Source: SYOC01 sp035575235 (GTDB lineage: Bacteria > Desulfobacterota > Binatia > Bin18). Taken from it: a stretch of DNA of 18,480 bases. The notes beneath the pieces were generated by a model. The model worked only from the letters and a program-made list of their open reading frames with translations, was not told the DNA's origin and searched no databases. Positions 6,821 through 14,273 of this stretch are shown here, in pieces. Both the position numbers and the translations under genes were made by a program. Within the stretch, counting starts at the first letter, position 1. Each line of letters begins with the position of its first letter. The stretch is from NCBI GenBank assembly GCA_035575235.1, contig DATLYA010000330.1, positions 1-18,480 on the forward strand. The letters run 5' to 3'.

Positions 6821-8185
6821 TCAAACAGCGCCCTCTTGCGCCGTGATCCGCTCCTCCAGCGCGCGCATGCCAAGTTCACGAGCTGTGACCAACGCTGCCC
6901 TGAGCAGTTCCCTGGCTTTCTCGTCATCGCCGGGCTGATCTCGCGTCAACAGCATGGTTGCGTACTGGCACTGCGTATGAGCCAACCAGGACCATGCCTC
7001 CATGCGCGCATTCATGACCAGGGCGTCCTCGAAGTGCTGCGCCGCCTCATCCCAGTGCTCCAGGGTGGCGGCTAACGCTCCCAAATAGCGAGAGAGCGCG
7101 CCGTAGCAGGCTGCGGCGTTACTAATGACAACTGTGCGTCCGGCATAGGGTAGCAGAAGTTGGTATAAAATGGCTGCGCGGGGCCTATCTCCCAGGAAAG
7201 TGCAGATGTCGGTGAGATAGGTCATACAGGCCATCCACAAGGCGTCACGGGGAATATCACTGAAGTCGTGTTGCGCAAGATGCCCGAACTCCGCCCGCGC
7301 CTCCTTTGTGCGCCCCAGCTCGCTGTAGATCAACGCCTGTTGTGGCACGCCTGTAGCTCCCAATACTCGGGCCAAACCGCTCAGGGTCTGTGCCATGAGG
7401 AGACTATCTTCCGCCCCGAGTCGCTGCAGCGCTTCCTCGAGCAAAGGCACAACCGGAGCTGCAGAAAGACCAACCTGTTGTGTCTGCATTGCGAGCGCTA
7501 GTGCCGCCCGAACGAGAATCTCCGTAGCCCCCAGCGCCCGGGCACGGTCGGCAGCACGGAACAACGTTTCCTGAGCCACAAGATATTCACCCGCCTTCCA
7601 TTGTGTTTTACCTAGGGCCAACAGGAGTGCGCAGCGCTGCGTCTCGTCCACGGGTTCTTGATGCTCTAGTGCTTGCAGGGCCTGATGGTAGAAACACACC
7701 GCCTCGGCATAGGCTGGCACTTGCACCGCCCGCTCACCCGCCCGCTGCCAGTAGGGAAGCGCATGCTTGCTCAGTCCAGCTTCGGTGTAGTGATGAGCTA
7801 TCAGCTCCGGTTGGGTCGCTACCGTGTCAGGAAAGTGACTCACCAATACCTGGGCAATCTGATTGTGATAGTGTTGGCGGATACTCTTGAGCAGCGATTG
7901 GTACGCCGTGTCCTGCACCAGGGCGTGCTTGAAGAGGTAGCGCACCTGCGGCGGCAACCCGCGTTGATAGAGCAGTTCGGCTTCTATCAGCCTGGCCAGG
8001 GCCTGCTGCAAGTTTGTCTCGTCGAGCACGGTCAGCTGCCGCCGTTCAGCAGCAGAGTCTAGGGGCCGGCGTCTAGGGTCTAGGGGTTGGGAAGTTCGGA
8101 GTTCGGGGTTCGGAGTCTGCGAAACAGGAGGGCGGGACCTGAAACTTGGAACTCGGAACCCGAAACCGGCGCAGCGCCCGTCCAC
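6821..8185 (-). CDS. Truncated relative of the 1218-aa cyclase-ATPase protein: TPR-like part only (454 aa)
   Basis: After a proline-rich linker, residues 45-53 (AAERRQLTV) match the first strand of the cyclase domain of the protein at 10265-13921. The next residue is Leu of LDETNLQQAL, which matches that protein at residue 638. Everything between (its residues 117-637, the whole cyclase and ATPase core) is missing. A second gap after QQAL, at 7328-7333, removes the equivalent of residues 870-1051. Both losses are whole numbers of codons (521 and 182). What remains is the winged-helix or arm segment after the ATPase (RGLPPQVRYLFKHALVQDTAYQ) plus TPR-like helices. It cannot make a cyclic nucleotide or bind ATP by the usual motifs. 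Its own first ATG (8185) lies inside the N-terminal fragment's gene in another frame. Probably a decaying pseudogene copy, though the long open frame leaves room for a regulatory leftover. Confidence 0.75.
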   Translation of the reverse strand: MDGRCAGFGFRVPSFRSRPPVSQTPNPELRTSQPLDPRRRPLDSAAERRQLTVLDETNLQQALARLIEAELLYQRGLPPQVRYLFKHALVQDTAYQSLLKSIRQHYHNQIAQVLVSHFPDTVATQPELIAHHYTEAGLSKHALPYWQRAGERAVQVPAYAEAVCFYHQALQALEHQEPVDETQRCALLLALGKTQWKAGEYLVAQETLFRAADRARALGATEILVRAALALAMQTQQVGLSAAPVVPLLEEALQRLGAEDSLLMAQTLSGLARVLGATGVPQQALIYSELGRTKEARAEFGHLAQHDFSDIPRDALWMACMTYLTDICTFLGDRPRAAILYQLLLPYAGRTVVISNAAACYGALSRYLGALAATLEHWDEAAQHFEDALVMNARMEAWSWLAHTQCQYATMLLTRDQPGDDEKARELLRAALVTARELGMRALEERITAQEGAV

Positions 8186-8361
8186 ACCAGTACTTTTCCT
8201 TCTTCATCGGCTGCAATGCGCTTGGCATCGATAAGATCTGCCTTGATATCTTCCAGGTCGTCGTCAGTCAGTTCGAACCGCCGCTTCAGGATGCGGTAGG
8301 CTACCCGCCCTTCGTGCTCTAATAATTCCCGCACTTGCGCTAAGACTTCATCAAAGGTCAT
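8080..8361 (-). CDS. N-terminal fragment of a cyclase-ATPase protein (93 aa), frame-broken from 6821-8185
   Basis: The first 62 residues, MTFDEVLAQVRELLEHEGRV through VLVWTGAAPV, match the N-terminus of the 1218-residue protein almost position by position. That segment is winged-helix-like and typical of this cyclase family. The frame then runs into the repeat-rich linker and stops at 8080, while the homologous continuation (PNPELRTSQ, AAERRQLTV) is read in another frame starting at 8185. The two frames overlap by 106 bases. The simplest reading is one ancestral gene broken by an indel in the linker repeat. Translational coupling of two separate products is possible but unsupported. Confidence 0.7.
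   Translation of the reverse strand: MTFDEVLAQVRELLEHEGRVAYRILKRRFELTDDDLEDIKADLIDAKRIAADEEGKVLVWTGAAPVSGSEFQVSGPALLFRRLRTPNSELPNP
8085..8165. repeat. Low-complexity linker repeat in the broken cyclase relative
   Basis: Repeated GTTCGG / GGAGTTCGG words (AGTTCGGAGTTCGGGGTTCGG near 8091-8111) continue into related AACTTGGAACTCGGAACCCG words near 8143. Similar words occur at the matching place in the intact gene (13653-13675). The repeat coincides with the point where the reading frame is lost. Confidence 0.7.
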
Positions 8362-8414
8362 CAGTGGTTTCCCCCCTCAGCGTTCAAGGTTCTCTGCTTG
8401 GCCAGCCGACTTGC

Positions 8415-8672
8415 TCAAGCCCTCTTGCGCGTCAGCACGGGACGATGACGATGGACCCCAGCTTCGCCTGCTTGTAGGCGGCGAATCAAGGTATGGTGTT
8501 GCTCGGTCAAATGGTCGATCGTTGCCTCGTCAGGTAAAAGTTCATCCGCAATTTCATGCGTTGCCCACCACTCTCGTTCTTCATCTTCAGAGGCGAAATG
8601 GGCAGGGATCTCAGCGCGTGAGTGGACCACAATCCTCCGCTCTGGATCGTGTTTCTTCGTGGTGCGTTTCAT
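8415..8672 (-). CDS. CopG/BrnA-like antitoxin (85 aa)
   Basis: A charged 85-residue protein whose middle, IPAHFASEDEEREWWATHEIADELL, resembles the F-x-S-E-x-E-E-x-x-F/W-W-x-T-H segment of CopG-type antitoxins that accompany BrnT-like toxins. Its ATG (8670-8672) overlaps the TGA of the upstream toxin gene (8669-8671) in an ATGA junction, a common sign of translational coupling in toxin-antitoxin operons. As in brnTA operons, the toxin comes first. The C-terminal third (RRLQAGEAGVHRHRP) is not recognisable as a ribbon-helix-helix domain, so DNA binding is uncertain. By family analogy it would neutralise the toxin and repress the operon. Confidence 0.7.
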   Translation of the reverse strand: MKRTTKKHDPERRIVVHSRAEIPAHFASEDEEREWWATHEIADELLPDEATIDHLTEQHHTLIRRLQAGEAGVHRHRPVLTRKRA

Positions 8673-8950
8673 TTGCGACGGTACCTTCTTCTTTCTGACG
8701 GCGACATTTCCACTGCACTGATAGGGCGGAAGAGAATTTTTCCTTCGGCATCCTGTCTGAGAGTGTAGACGACTCGCAAGTATTTGCCCGATGAGGTTGC
8801 ACGCTCTAACCAGAGATAGCGCTCTTCATCATTTACGATCATCTTGTTTATGCGACGACCTTTCGCATCAAGCAAAGCTTCCTCGATTTCCCAATCATGT
8901 ACGCCGTGCGTTCGATTCTTATTAATGTTGCCCGCATCCCATTGGAACAT
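8669..8950 (-). CDS. BrnT-like ribonuclease toxin
   Basis: The protein starts MFQWDAGNINKNRTHGV, the usual F-x-W-D-x2-K/N-x2-K-N-x3-H-G-V opening of the BrnT family. It ends with YLRVVYTLRQD, then ILFRPISAVEMSPSERRRY, matching the family's core strands and its ISAR-x-x-x-x-E-R-x-x-Y tail. BrnT toxins are small RelE-fold ribonucleases that block translation and are neutralised by a partner antitoxin. I chose ATG 8950 because the family homology starts there. An ATG at 8974 adds a glycine-rich MLGGGGGF and has a closer GAGGGAG sequence, so it remains an alternative. The antitoxin gene follows with a 4-base overlap. Confidence 0.8.
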   Translation of the reverse strand: MFQWDAGNINKNRTHGVHDWEIEEALLDAKGRRINKMIVNDEERYLWLERATSSGKYLRVVYTLRQDAEGKILFRPISAVEMSPSERRRYRRK

Positions 8951-9123
8951 AAAACCACCGCCCCCGCCCAGCATGCTCCCTCATTTAAAAAATGATCCTA
9001 TCACGGCCATTGGTGCTGTCGAGATAAAGGTGCTGTCCAGGCAACCAATGTCTTCGAGCTGCAGACAATCGGCGCTTCCCATGCTACAGTTCGTCAAATT
9101 GCCGGACAAAAGAAGGAGGGGCT

Positions 9124-9390
9124 ATGCCACGTTTCATCATTGAGCGGAACTTTGCTGAGAAGGTCGAGGCCAATCGCGACATTGTCAAGGGAATTACGCA
9201 GGTCAACTCGGATGTTGGCGTGCAATGGCTGTTTTCATTTCTCAGCGCCGATAAGAAGAAAACTTACTGCTTGTACGAAGCGCCCAATGCTGAGGCGATC
9301 CGCGAGGCGGCCCGGCGGCTCAACATCCCGGCGGATGTGATTATTGAGGTCGATAGTGAATTACGACCGGAGGCGTTTCTGCAGCAGTGA
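9124..9390 (+). CDS. DUF4242 family small protein
   Basis: This 88-residue protein reads MPRFIIERNF, GVQWLFSFLSADKKKTYCLYEAP and NAEAIREAARRLNIPADVI, the characteristic order of the DUF4242 family: a ferredoxin-like fold with a GV-x-W-x-x-S-x-x-x-D-x-x-K-x-x-C-L-Y-E-A-P core. One family member from Streptomyces has been described as nickel-binding; whether that applies here is unknown. A strong AAGGAGG sequence lies just upstream of the ATG. It is the only plus-strand gene between the two toxin-antitoxin pairs and seems to be its own transcription unit. The gap 8975-9123 before it shows only a weak CATTGGT/ACCAATG inverted repeat. Confidence 0.88.
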   Translation: MPRFIIERNFAEKVEANRDIVKGITQVNSDVGVQWLFSFLSADKKKTYCLYEAPNAEAIREAARRLNIPADVIIEVDSELRPEAFLQQ

Positions 9391-9422
9391 ATGGGCGGCC
9401 CGATTTCTACCGAGGATTCACA

Positions 9423-9776
9423 TCACTTGAGTGGGAGGTACTGCACTTGTCCCTCCCACTCATCGTCCTTACTGCATTCTGCCAACAAGATCAGATCTTC
9501 GATAATCCGACCGATCGCTTCATTTTGCGGGACGACGAACACTCCTGGCATCGGAAGGCCGTTTCGCACTCGTTCATATGCGTAAGCGGGCATGGTTTGC
9601 ACGTCATGAGTTAAGACGATGCGCCCTTCTGTTGCGGCCCAATTTAATACAACCGCGTCTTCTTGCGTGCGCAGCCCCACGTCCTGTACCCGGACAATAT
9701 CAATGGTGGAGCGAGCACGACAGACACCTCGTACGATGGCACGAGTAAAGTCTTCGTCTGCCACAAAGCGTAACAC
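9423..9776 (-). CDS. DUF5615 family PIN-like protein, probable toxin
   Basis: This 117-residue protein has the hallmarks of DUF5615 (Mut7-C-like PIN fold): MLRFVADEDF with acidic residues at 7-9, DIVRVQDVGLRTQEDAVVLNWA, then GRIVLTHDVQTMPAYAYERV with Asp58, then GVFVVPQNEAIGRIIEDLILLAE. PIN-fold members are metal-dependent ribonucleases, and the acidic residues seen here are those expected to hold the metal. It follows the DUF433 gene after three bases, the usual arrangement for this pair. Family knowledge predicts that the DUF433 protein is the antitoxin and this is the toxin; that is prediction rather than demonstrated function here. Confidence 0.88.
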   Translation of the reverse strand: MLRFVADEDFTRAIVRGVCRARSTIDIVRVQDVGLRTQEDAVVLNWAATEGRIVLTHDVQTMPAYAYERVRNGLPMPGVFVVPQNEAIGRIIEDLILLAECSKDDEWEGQVQYLPLK

Positions 9777-9779
9777 GCG

Positions 9780-10124
9780 TTACTGCTCCGTATTTCCCGT
9801 GGCGGCGCGGCGAGCCAATAAACGCTCTCGTATGCCTAGTGAGGGGAAACGCTGCTCGTGCTCAGCGCGCAGTCGTGCCCCGTCCTGCTGATTACGCGCG
9901 ATATAATTGTCGACCTCTGCGCGATGATGGAGATAGTAGCTGATGACTGCATAGACATCGGCTAAATCGAGCACATCGAAATTTTCGGCAATTTGTTCCG
10001 GAGACTCTCCTTGCCGCCACGCCGTGACGACGGTATCGAGCCGTACCCGGGTTTGCCCGATACGCATTACTCCATGTTCGTCAACTCGGAGAGGAACGGG
10101 TGAGGTTTCTACTGCTAAACTCAT
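9780..10124 (-). CDS. DUF433 domain protein, probable antitoxin of the DUF5615 partner
   Basis: From ATG 10124 the protein starts MSLAVETSPVPLRVDEHGVMRIGQTRVRLDTVV and continues WRQGESPEQIAENFDVLDLADVYAVISYYLHH. That is the DUF433 helix-turn-helix pattern: a short beta hairpin with the R-V-x-L-D/E-x-V-V motif followed by SPEQIAE-x-F and L-x-D-V-Y-A-x-x-x-Y-Y. An AAGGAG sequence precedes this ATG. The frame is open up to 10196, but the extra residues (MNSLYFCRHNKRKRG) do not match the family. The DUF5615 gene follows after three bases, so the two should be co-transcribed. A DNA-binding antitoxin and autorepressor role is inferred from the fold and the pairing. Confidence 0.85.
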   Translation of the reverse strand: MSLAVETSPVPLRVDEHGVMRIGQTRVRLDTVVTAWRQGESPEQIAENFDVLDLADVYAVISYYLHHRAEVDNYIARNQQDGARLRAEHEQRFPSLGIRERLLARRAATGNTEQ

Positions 10125-10264
10125 CTGCAGCTTCTCTCCTTTCTCTCTCATTCCACGTTTTCTCTTATTGTGGCGGCAAAAATAGAGAGAGTTCAAGCCT
10201 GCCCCCTTTTATACACACAGCGTATGTATGCACGAGGCTTTGCTCTTCGTACGCACAGCGCACG

Positions 10265-13200
10265 CTACTCAGTGCGTATCATGATCCGCTCCTCCAGCGC
10301 GCGCATGCCGAGTTCACGCGCTGTGGAGAGCGCCGCTGAGAGTAATTCCCGAGCTTTCTCGTCATCGCCGAGCTGGCCGCGCGCTAGCAGCATGGTGGCG
10401 TACTGGTACTGCGTATGCGCCAGCCACGGCCAGGCTTCCATGCGCGCATTCATGGCCAGAGCGTCCTCGAAGTGCCGTTCCGCTTCGTTCCAGCGCTCCA
10501 AGGTGGCAGCTAACGCTCCCAAATAGCGAGAGAGCGCACCATAGCAGGCTGCGGCAGTGCCAATAACGACGGTGTGCCCAGCATAGGGCAGCAGAAGTTG
10601 GTATAGGGTGGCGGCACGCGCTTTGTCTCCCAAGAAGGTGCATACGTCAACCAGATATGTCATACAGCCCGTCCATAAGCCATCGCGAGGGATACCAGCG
10701 AAGTCGTGCTGGGCCAAATGCTCAAACTCTTCCTGCGCGTCCTCCCTGCGCCCCAGTTCACTGTAGATCAGGGCTAGGCCCGGGCGCCAAGCGCCAGCTA
10801 CGGTGTGTTGTTGGACGAAGTAGCGTACGACGGGTTCGAGTTCCTTGAGGCGGCCCTGCTCACGGCGCAGAGTGAACATCTGCAGGCCGAAGACGCCCGC
10901 CGCATTTTCGGCCTGCATACTTTGCCCAATGGCGAGGGCTTCTTGAGCGAAGCGTTCGCTGTCATCAAAACGGCCTTGCATCAGGGCCTGCGTGGCGCGA
11001 AATTCTGAAAGATTGCAAAGGTAAAAAGGCTGTTGGGCTTCATCCGCCAAGCGAGCGAATGCATCGATTGCTGCGCTAGTGGCTGGCATATCTCCCAACT
11101 CAAGCAGGAAAAGTACACGCCAGAACTGTGCCCACGTCACTAGTTCTTTCACGTTGGCCGCCTCAGCGCAGTGCAGCATTTCGCTGGCGCAGGCTAAGCG
11201 CTGTTGTGTATGTTCCGGTCCTTGAAGAGCGTGGATCATTCCCTGAAGGGTTGAAGCGAGTAGCTCTGGGTCACCAAAACCTCGGGCCATGCTCACCGCT
11301 TGCCGGGCGTAACCCAACGCCTGTTGCTTCCTGCCTATAACCCCAAGCGTTCTGGCTAAACCGTCTAGGACTTTTGCTTTGAGGGGACTGTCTTCCGCTC
11401 CGAGTCCCTTGAGTGATTCTTCGAGCAGGCTCACTGCCGCGGCTGAGGCAAGGCCGACTTGCTCTGTCAACAACTCGAACGCTACTGCAGTACGGGCGAG
11501 GCTCTCTATTGCCCCTTGTGTTCGGGCAACGTTGGCCGCGCTCAGTAATGTTTCCTGCGCAGCAAGATATTCGCCCGCTTTCCACTGTGTTTCACCCATA
11601 GCGAACAAGAGCGAGTAGCGCAGTTCCTCGTCCACAAATTCCCGACTCTCCAGAGCATGTAGGGCCAGGTGGTAGAACCGTACCGCCTCAGCATAGGCTG
11701 TTAGTTGCACCGCGCGCTCACCCGCCCGCTGCCAGTAGGGAATCGCGTGCATTTCCAGACCGGCCTCTGAGTAGTGATGGGCCACTAATTCCGGTTGCGT
11801 TGTCACGGTGTCAGGGAAGTGTCCCTCGAGCACTTGCGCGATGTGCTGATGCACTTGTTGACGTCGACTTTTGAGGAGCGATTGATACGCCGCGTCCTGC
11901 ACCAAGGCATGCTTAAACACATACCGCACCTGCGGCGGCAGTCCCCGCTGGTACAGCAGCTCAGCCTCCACCAGCTTCCCGAGCGCCTGCTGCAAGTTTG
12001 CTTCGTCGAGCGGGACCACGGCGCGAATCAAGTCATAGGAAAACTCCCGCCCCAAGGCGGCGCCGAGCTGCGCGACTTCCCGTACGGTCGACAACCGATC
12101 CAGCCGCGCCATCAGCGCGTCTTGCAAGGTGGTCGGAATTCTCACTAGGGGCGACCGGCCGGTCGCCCCTACGGATTCCACGACACTCTTCGTCAGCTCT
12201 TCGACAAACAGCGGCACGCCGTCAGTCTTGGCGATGATCTGCTGCACCATTTCTGTGGATAAACCTTTGTCGCCCGCCACACGCTCTACCATCTCGCCGA
12301 CTTGAGTGCGGTCTAAGCGACTAAGGGTCATGTGGTTGAGATAGGTGCGGTTACCCCACGGTGGCGTAAACTCAGGCCGAAAAGTCAACAGCACCAACAG
12401 CCGCGCGGTTGGTACTTGCTCCAGGAAAAGAGAGAGCAGTTCCAGTGTCGAAGGATCGGCCCAGTGGAGGTCTTCCCAGGCGCTGTAGACTGCGCTCTGT
12501 TCGGCTTCCGCCACTAGCCAGGCCACCAAGGCCTCCTGCGTCTTTTGTTTCTGCCGCTCGGGTGTCATATTCAGCGGGGGATAACCTTCGGGATGCGGCA
12601 ATGAGAGAAGCGCGGCAAGAAGAGCGATAGTCTCTTGTAGGGATGAGGTCATCTCGCCCCTACCTTCCAGGGTGCTTTCTAGCTTCTTAAGCTTGGCTTC
12701 GGGCGAATCGTCCCGCTCAAACTGCAGCACACGCTGCAGGTGCTCAAGCACAGGATACAGCGCGCTGTTCTGGTGATAGGGCGAACAGCGCAGCTCGATC
12801 CGCGTCGCGCCCTCGTGCACGACCTGCTCTTTCAGCTCCTGCACCAGGCGGGACTTGCCGATGCCGGCCTCGCCACTGAGTAATACCACCTGGCCGTCAC
12901 CAGCTTTTGCCCGCTCCCAGTACCGTCGCAGTAAACCTAATTCTTCTTCTCTCCCCACCAGCGGCGTCAGCCCCGTACGCACCGCCGCCTCAAAGCGGCT
13001 CTGCACGCCGCTTTCGTCCACAATCCGGTAGAGGGAGAGCGGGGTCGAGATACCCTTCAACGTATGCGGCCCGAGGTCCTGGCTCTCGAATAAGCCCTGG
13101 ACCAAGCGATACGTTGCTGCGCTCATTACCACCGTATTGGGCTCGGCTTGCCCTTGTACCCGTGCGGCGATATTGGGCGTCTCGCCTAAGGCGAGCATTT

Positions 13201-13921
13201 CCCGCCGCTCGCTATTGCCGATTTCGCCCACAACAACGGAGCCGGTATGGATGCCAATACGCACTTGTAGGGGATGAAAATCCGAGCCGCGACCGTGAGG
13301 GAGTGGCGCATCAGCCGCTTGCTGACGCGCGCGGCTCTGTAACGCGCCGACGATCTCCAACCCTGCTCGCACGGCGCGCACTGCATCATCCTCATGCGCG
13401 CTGGGATAGCCGAAGTAGACTAAGAGTCCATCGCCCAGATGCTGGGCAATATGTCCGTCATAGCGGCGGATGACGGCAGCGCAAGCGGCTTGATAGGCCT
13501 GCACCACCTCACGGTACTCCTCGGGATCAATCCGTTCCGAGAGCGCGGTCGAGCCGACCAAATCACAGAACATCACCGTCAACTGCCGTCGTTCGGCGGC
13601 AGAGTGCTGAGGACTGAGCGCTGAGTGCTGAGATCCTAAAGCTTGGGACGCTCGGAGTTCGGGGCTCGGAGTTTGCACGGCGGGAGGCTGAGGGGAACTG
13701 GCGACTGAGGACTGAGAGCCGGCAACAGGCGTAGCGCCTGTCCATACCAGCACCTTGCCGTCTTGGTCTCTGGCTATTTGTTGAGCGTCAATGAGTTCGT
13801 CTTTGAGATCTTGGAGGTAGTCGTCATCGAGACCAAACCGCCGCTTCAGCGCTCCGTACGAGACCCGACCCTGGCGCTGCAGTAGCTCGATCACTTGCAC
13901 CAGGACTTCATCAAAGGTCAT
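10265..13921 (-). CDS. Class III nucleotide cyclase, AAA/STAND ATPase and TPR-like protein (1218 aa)
   Basis: Complete multidomain signalling protein. Residues 1-62 are a winged-helix-like N-terminal module (MTFDEVLVQVIELL to VLVWTG). Residues 66-107 are a Ser/Gln/Pro-rich linker made of simple repeats. The cyclase domain covers about 108-300, with metal-binding Asp120 (MFCDLVGST) and Asp164 (LGDGLLVYFG) and the Asn250-x3-Arg254 pair, so catalysis looks intact. The ATPase has P-loop GEAGIGKS at 350-357 and Walker B with Glu483-Asp484 (WEDLHWAD). A RGLPPQVRYVFKHALVQDAAYQ segment and TPR-like helices follow to the end. Two stretches look like absorbed repeats: APLPHGRGSD around residues 205-214, inside the cyclase domain, and GATGRSPL around residues 584-591. 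A toxin-antitoxin pair lies 49 bases upstream on the same strand. A degraded relative occurs at 6821-8361. Expected role: cyclic nucleotide production under control of the ATPase and repeats; the signal is unknown. Confidence 0.93.
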   Translation of the reverse strand: MTFDEVLVQVIELLQRQGRVSYGALKRRFGLDDDYLQDLKDELIDAQQIARDQDGKVLVWTGATPVAGSQSSVASSPQPPAVQTPSPELRASQALGSQHSALSPQHSAAERRQLTVMFCDLVGSTALSERIDPEEYREVVQAYQAACAAVIRRYDGHIAQHLGDGLLVYFGYPSAHEDDAVRAVRAGLEIVGALQSRARQQAADAPLPHGRGSDFHPLQVRIGIHTGSVVVGEIGNSERREMLALGETPNIAARVQGQAEPNTVVMSAATYRLVQGLFESQDLGPHTLKGISTPLSLYRIVDESGVQSRFEAAVRTGLTPLVGREEELGLLRRYWERAKAGDGQVVLLSGEAGIGKSRLVQELKEQVVHEGATRIELRCSPYHQNSALYPVLEHLQRVLQFERDDSPEAKLKKLESTLEGRGEMTSSLQETIALLAALLSLPHPEGYPPLNMTPERQKQKTQEALVAWLVAEAEQSAVYSAWEDLHWADPSTLELLSLFLEQVPTARLLVLLTFRPEFTPPWGNRTYLNHMTLSRLDRTQVGEMVERVAGDKGLSTEMVQQIIAKTDGVPLFVEELTKSVVESVGATGRSPLVRIPTTLQDALMARLDRLSTVREVAQLGAALGREFSYDLIRAVVPLDEANLQQALGKLVEAELLYQRGLPPQVRYVFKHALVQDAAYQSLLKSRRQQVHQHIAQVLEGHFPDTVTTQPELVAHHYSEAGLEMHAIPYWQRAGERAVQLTAYAEAVRFYHLALHALESREFVDEELRYSLLFAMGETQWKAGEYLAAQETLLSAANVARTQGAIESLARTAVAFELLTEQVGLASAAAVSLLEESLKGLGAEDSPLKAKVLDGLARTLGVIGRKQQALGYARQAVSMARGFGDPELLASTLQGMIHALQGPEHTQQRLACASEMLHCAEAANVKELVTWAQFWRVLFLLELGDMPATSAAIDAFARLADEAQQPFYLCNLSEFRATQALMQGRFDDSERFAQEALAIGQSMQAENAAGVFGLQMFTLRREQGRLKELEPVVRYFVQQHTVAGAWRPGLALIYSELGRREDAQEEFEHLAQHDFAGIPRDGLWTGCMTYLVDVCTFLGDKARAATLYQLLLPYAGHTVVIGTAAACYGALSRYLGALAATLERWNEAERHFEDALAMNARMEAWPWLAHTQYQYATMLLARGQLGDDEKARELLSAALSTARELGMRALEERIMIRTE
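12146..12171. repeat. Perfect 26-base palindrome inside the 1218-aa gene
   Basis: TAGGGGCGACCGG at 12146-12158 is followed immediately by its exact reverse complement CCGGTCGCCCCTA at 12159-12171. Read in the gene's frame it gives VGATGRSPLV in the loop just before IPTTLQDALMARLDR. Nineteen bases of this element, taken as the shared core and one arm, recur at 3616-3634 in the other large cyclase gene. Confidence 0.9.
13281..13309. repeat. Probable dispersed repeat encoding PLPHGRGSD within the cyclase domain
   Basis: The stretch with CCGAGCCGCGACCGTGAGGG encodes APLPHGRGSDF on the coding strand, in the variable loop between the helix ending LQSRARQQAAD and the strand LQVRIGIHTG. From general experience, words of this kind occur as dispersed repeats in several environmental genomes. 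The residues do not fit the usual cyclase consensus at this point. Confidence 0.5.
13603..13720. repeat. Low-complexity linker repeats at the start of the cyclase domain
   Basis: AGTGCTGAGGACTGAGCGC and AGTGCTGAG at 13603-13632, CGGAGTTCGGGGCTCGGAG at 13653-13671 and CGACTGAGGACTGAGAG at 13702-13718 are near-copies of short words. On the coding strand they read as QSSVASSPQ, PSPELRASQ and SQHSALSPQHSA. The equivalent place in the broken relative carries related words (8085-8165) at a different length, which points to copy-number change. Confidence 0.75.
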
Positions 13922-13970
13922 TGACGGATCCCTCCTTACAGCATCCGGCTAAAGCGTTCACAGTGTGTTT

Positions 13971-14273
13971 CTACTCTTCCACGTTCTTTCTTCGCAAGAG
14001 CCTGCTCAACTCGGCGGCGACCCGTTCGTAAATGTCACGGCGAGGACCAAAGGCGATGATTTCCACGATCTGTCCTGTGAGCCGAAAGATAATCCGAGCG
14101 TTTCCCAGCCGATAGCTCCGCAACCCTACGAGGTCGTCCTTCAACTCCTTTGCCTGATAAGGATCTGCGGCAATTGCTCTGAAGGCAACCCTTACCTTCC
14201 GTTTCAGCTCTGGAGGTAAATGCGTAATCAGATTCCGCACCGCCTGCGACATCTCAAGGCGGTACAGGGTCAT
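13971..14273 (-). CDS. RelE/ParE family toxin
   Basis: This 100-residue basic protein begins MTLYRLEMSQAVRNLITHLPPELKRKV and continues with AIAADPYQAKELKDDLVGLRSYRLGNARIIFRL, ending EIIAFGPRRDIYERVAAEL. The L-P-P-x-L-K-x-x-V helix, the K-E-L-K-x-x-L-x-G-x-x-S-Y-R-L-G-x-x-R-I-I-F-R-L core and the final G-P-R-R-D-I-Y are the RelE/ParE signature. Members either cleave ribosome-bound mRNA (RelE-like) or poison DNA gyrase (ParE-like); sequence alone does not decide which. The start overlaps the stop of the antitoxin gene by four bases (ATGA). The gene ends 49 bases upstream of the 1218-residue cyclase gene on the same strand, so read-through into the cyclase is possible. Confidence 0.92.
   Translation of the reverse strand: MTLYRLEMSQAVRNLITHLPPELKRKVRVAFRAIAADPYQAKELKDDLVGLRSYRLGNARIIFRLTGQIVEIIAFGPRRDIYERVAAELSRLLRRKNVEE

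Noticed and set aside
9009..9050. CATTGGT and ACCAATG inverted repeat upstream of the DUF4242 gene
   Set aside because: A 7-base arm with a long loop and no U-run is too weak to call a terminator or regulator.
10197..10264. Short gap with similar ACGCACAGCG words
   Set aside because: The words are too short and imperfect to call a repeat, and no gene or RNA is evident.
12907..13473. Plus-strand open frame of 188 codons opposite the 1218-residue gene
   Set aside because: Antisense shadow. Its SRDREGVAHQ and PLADARGSV words come from the repeat at 13281-13309 read on the other strand.
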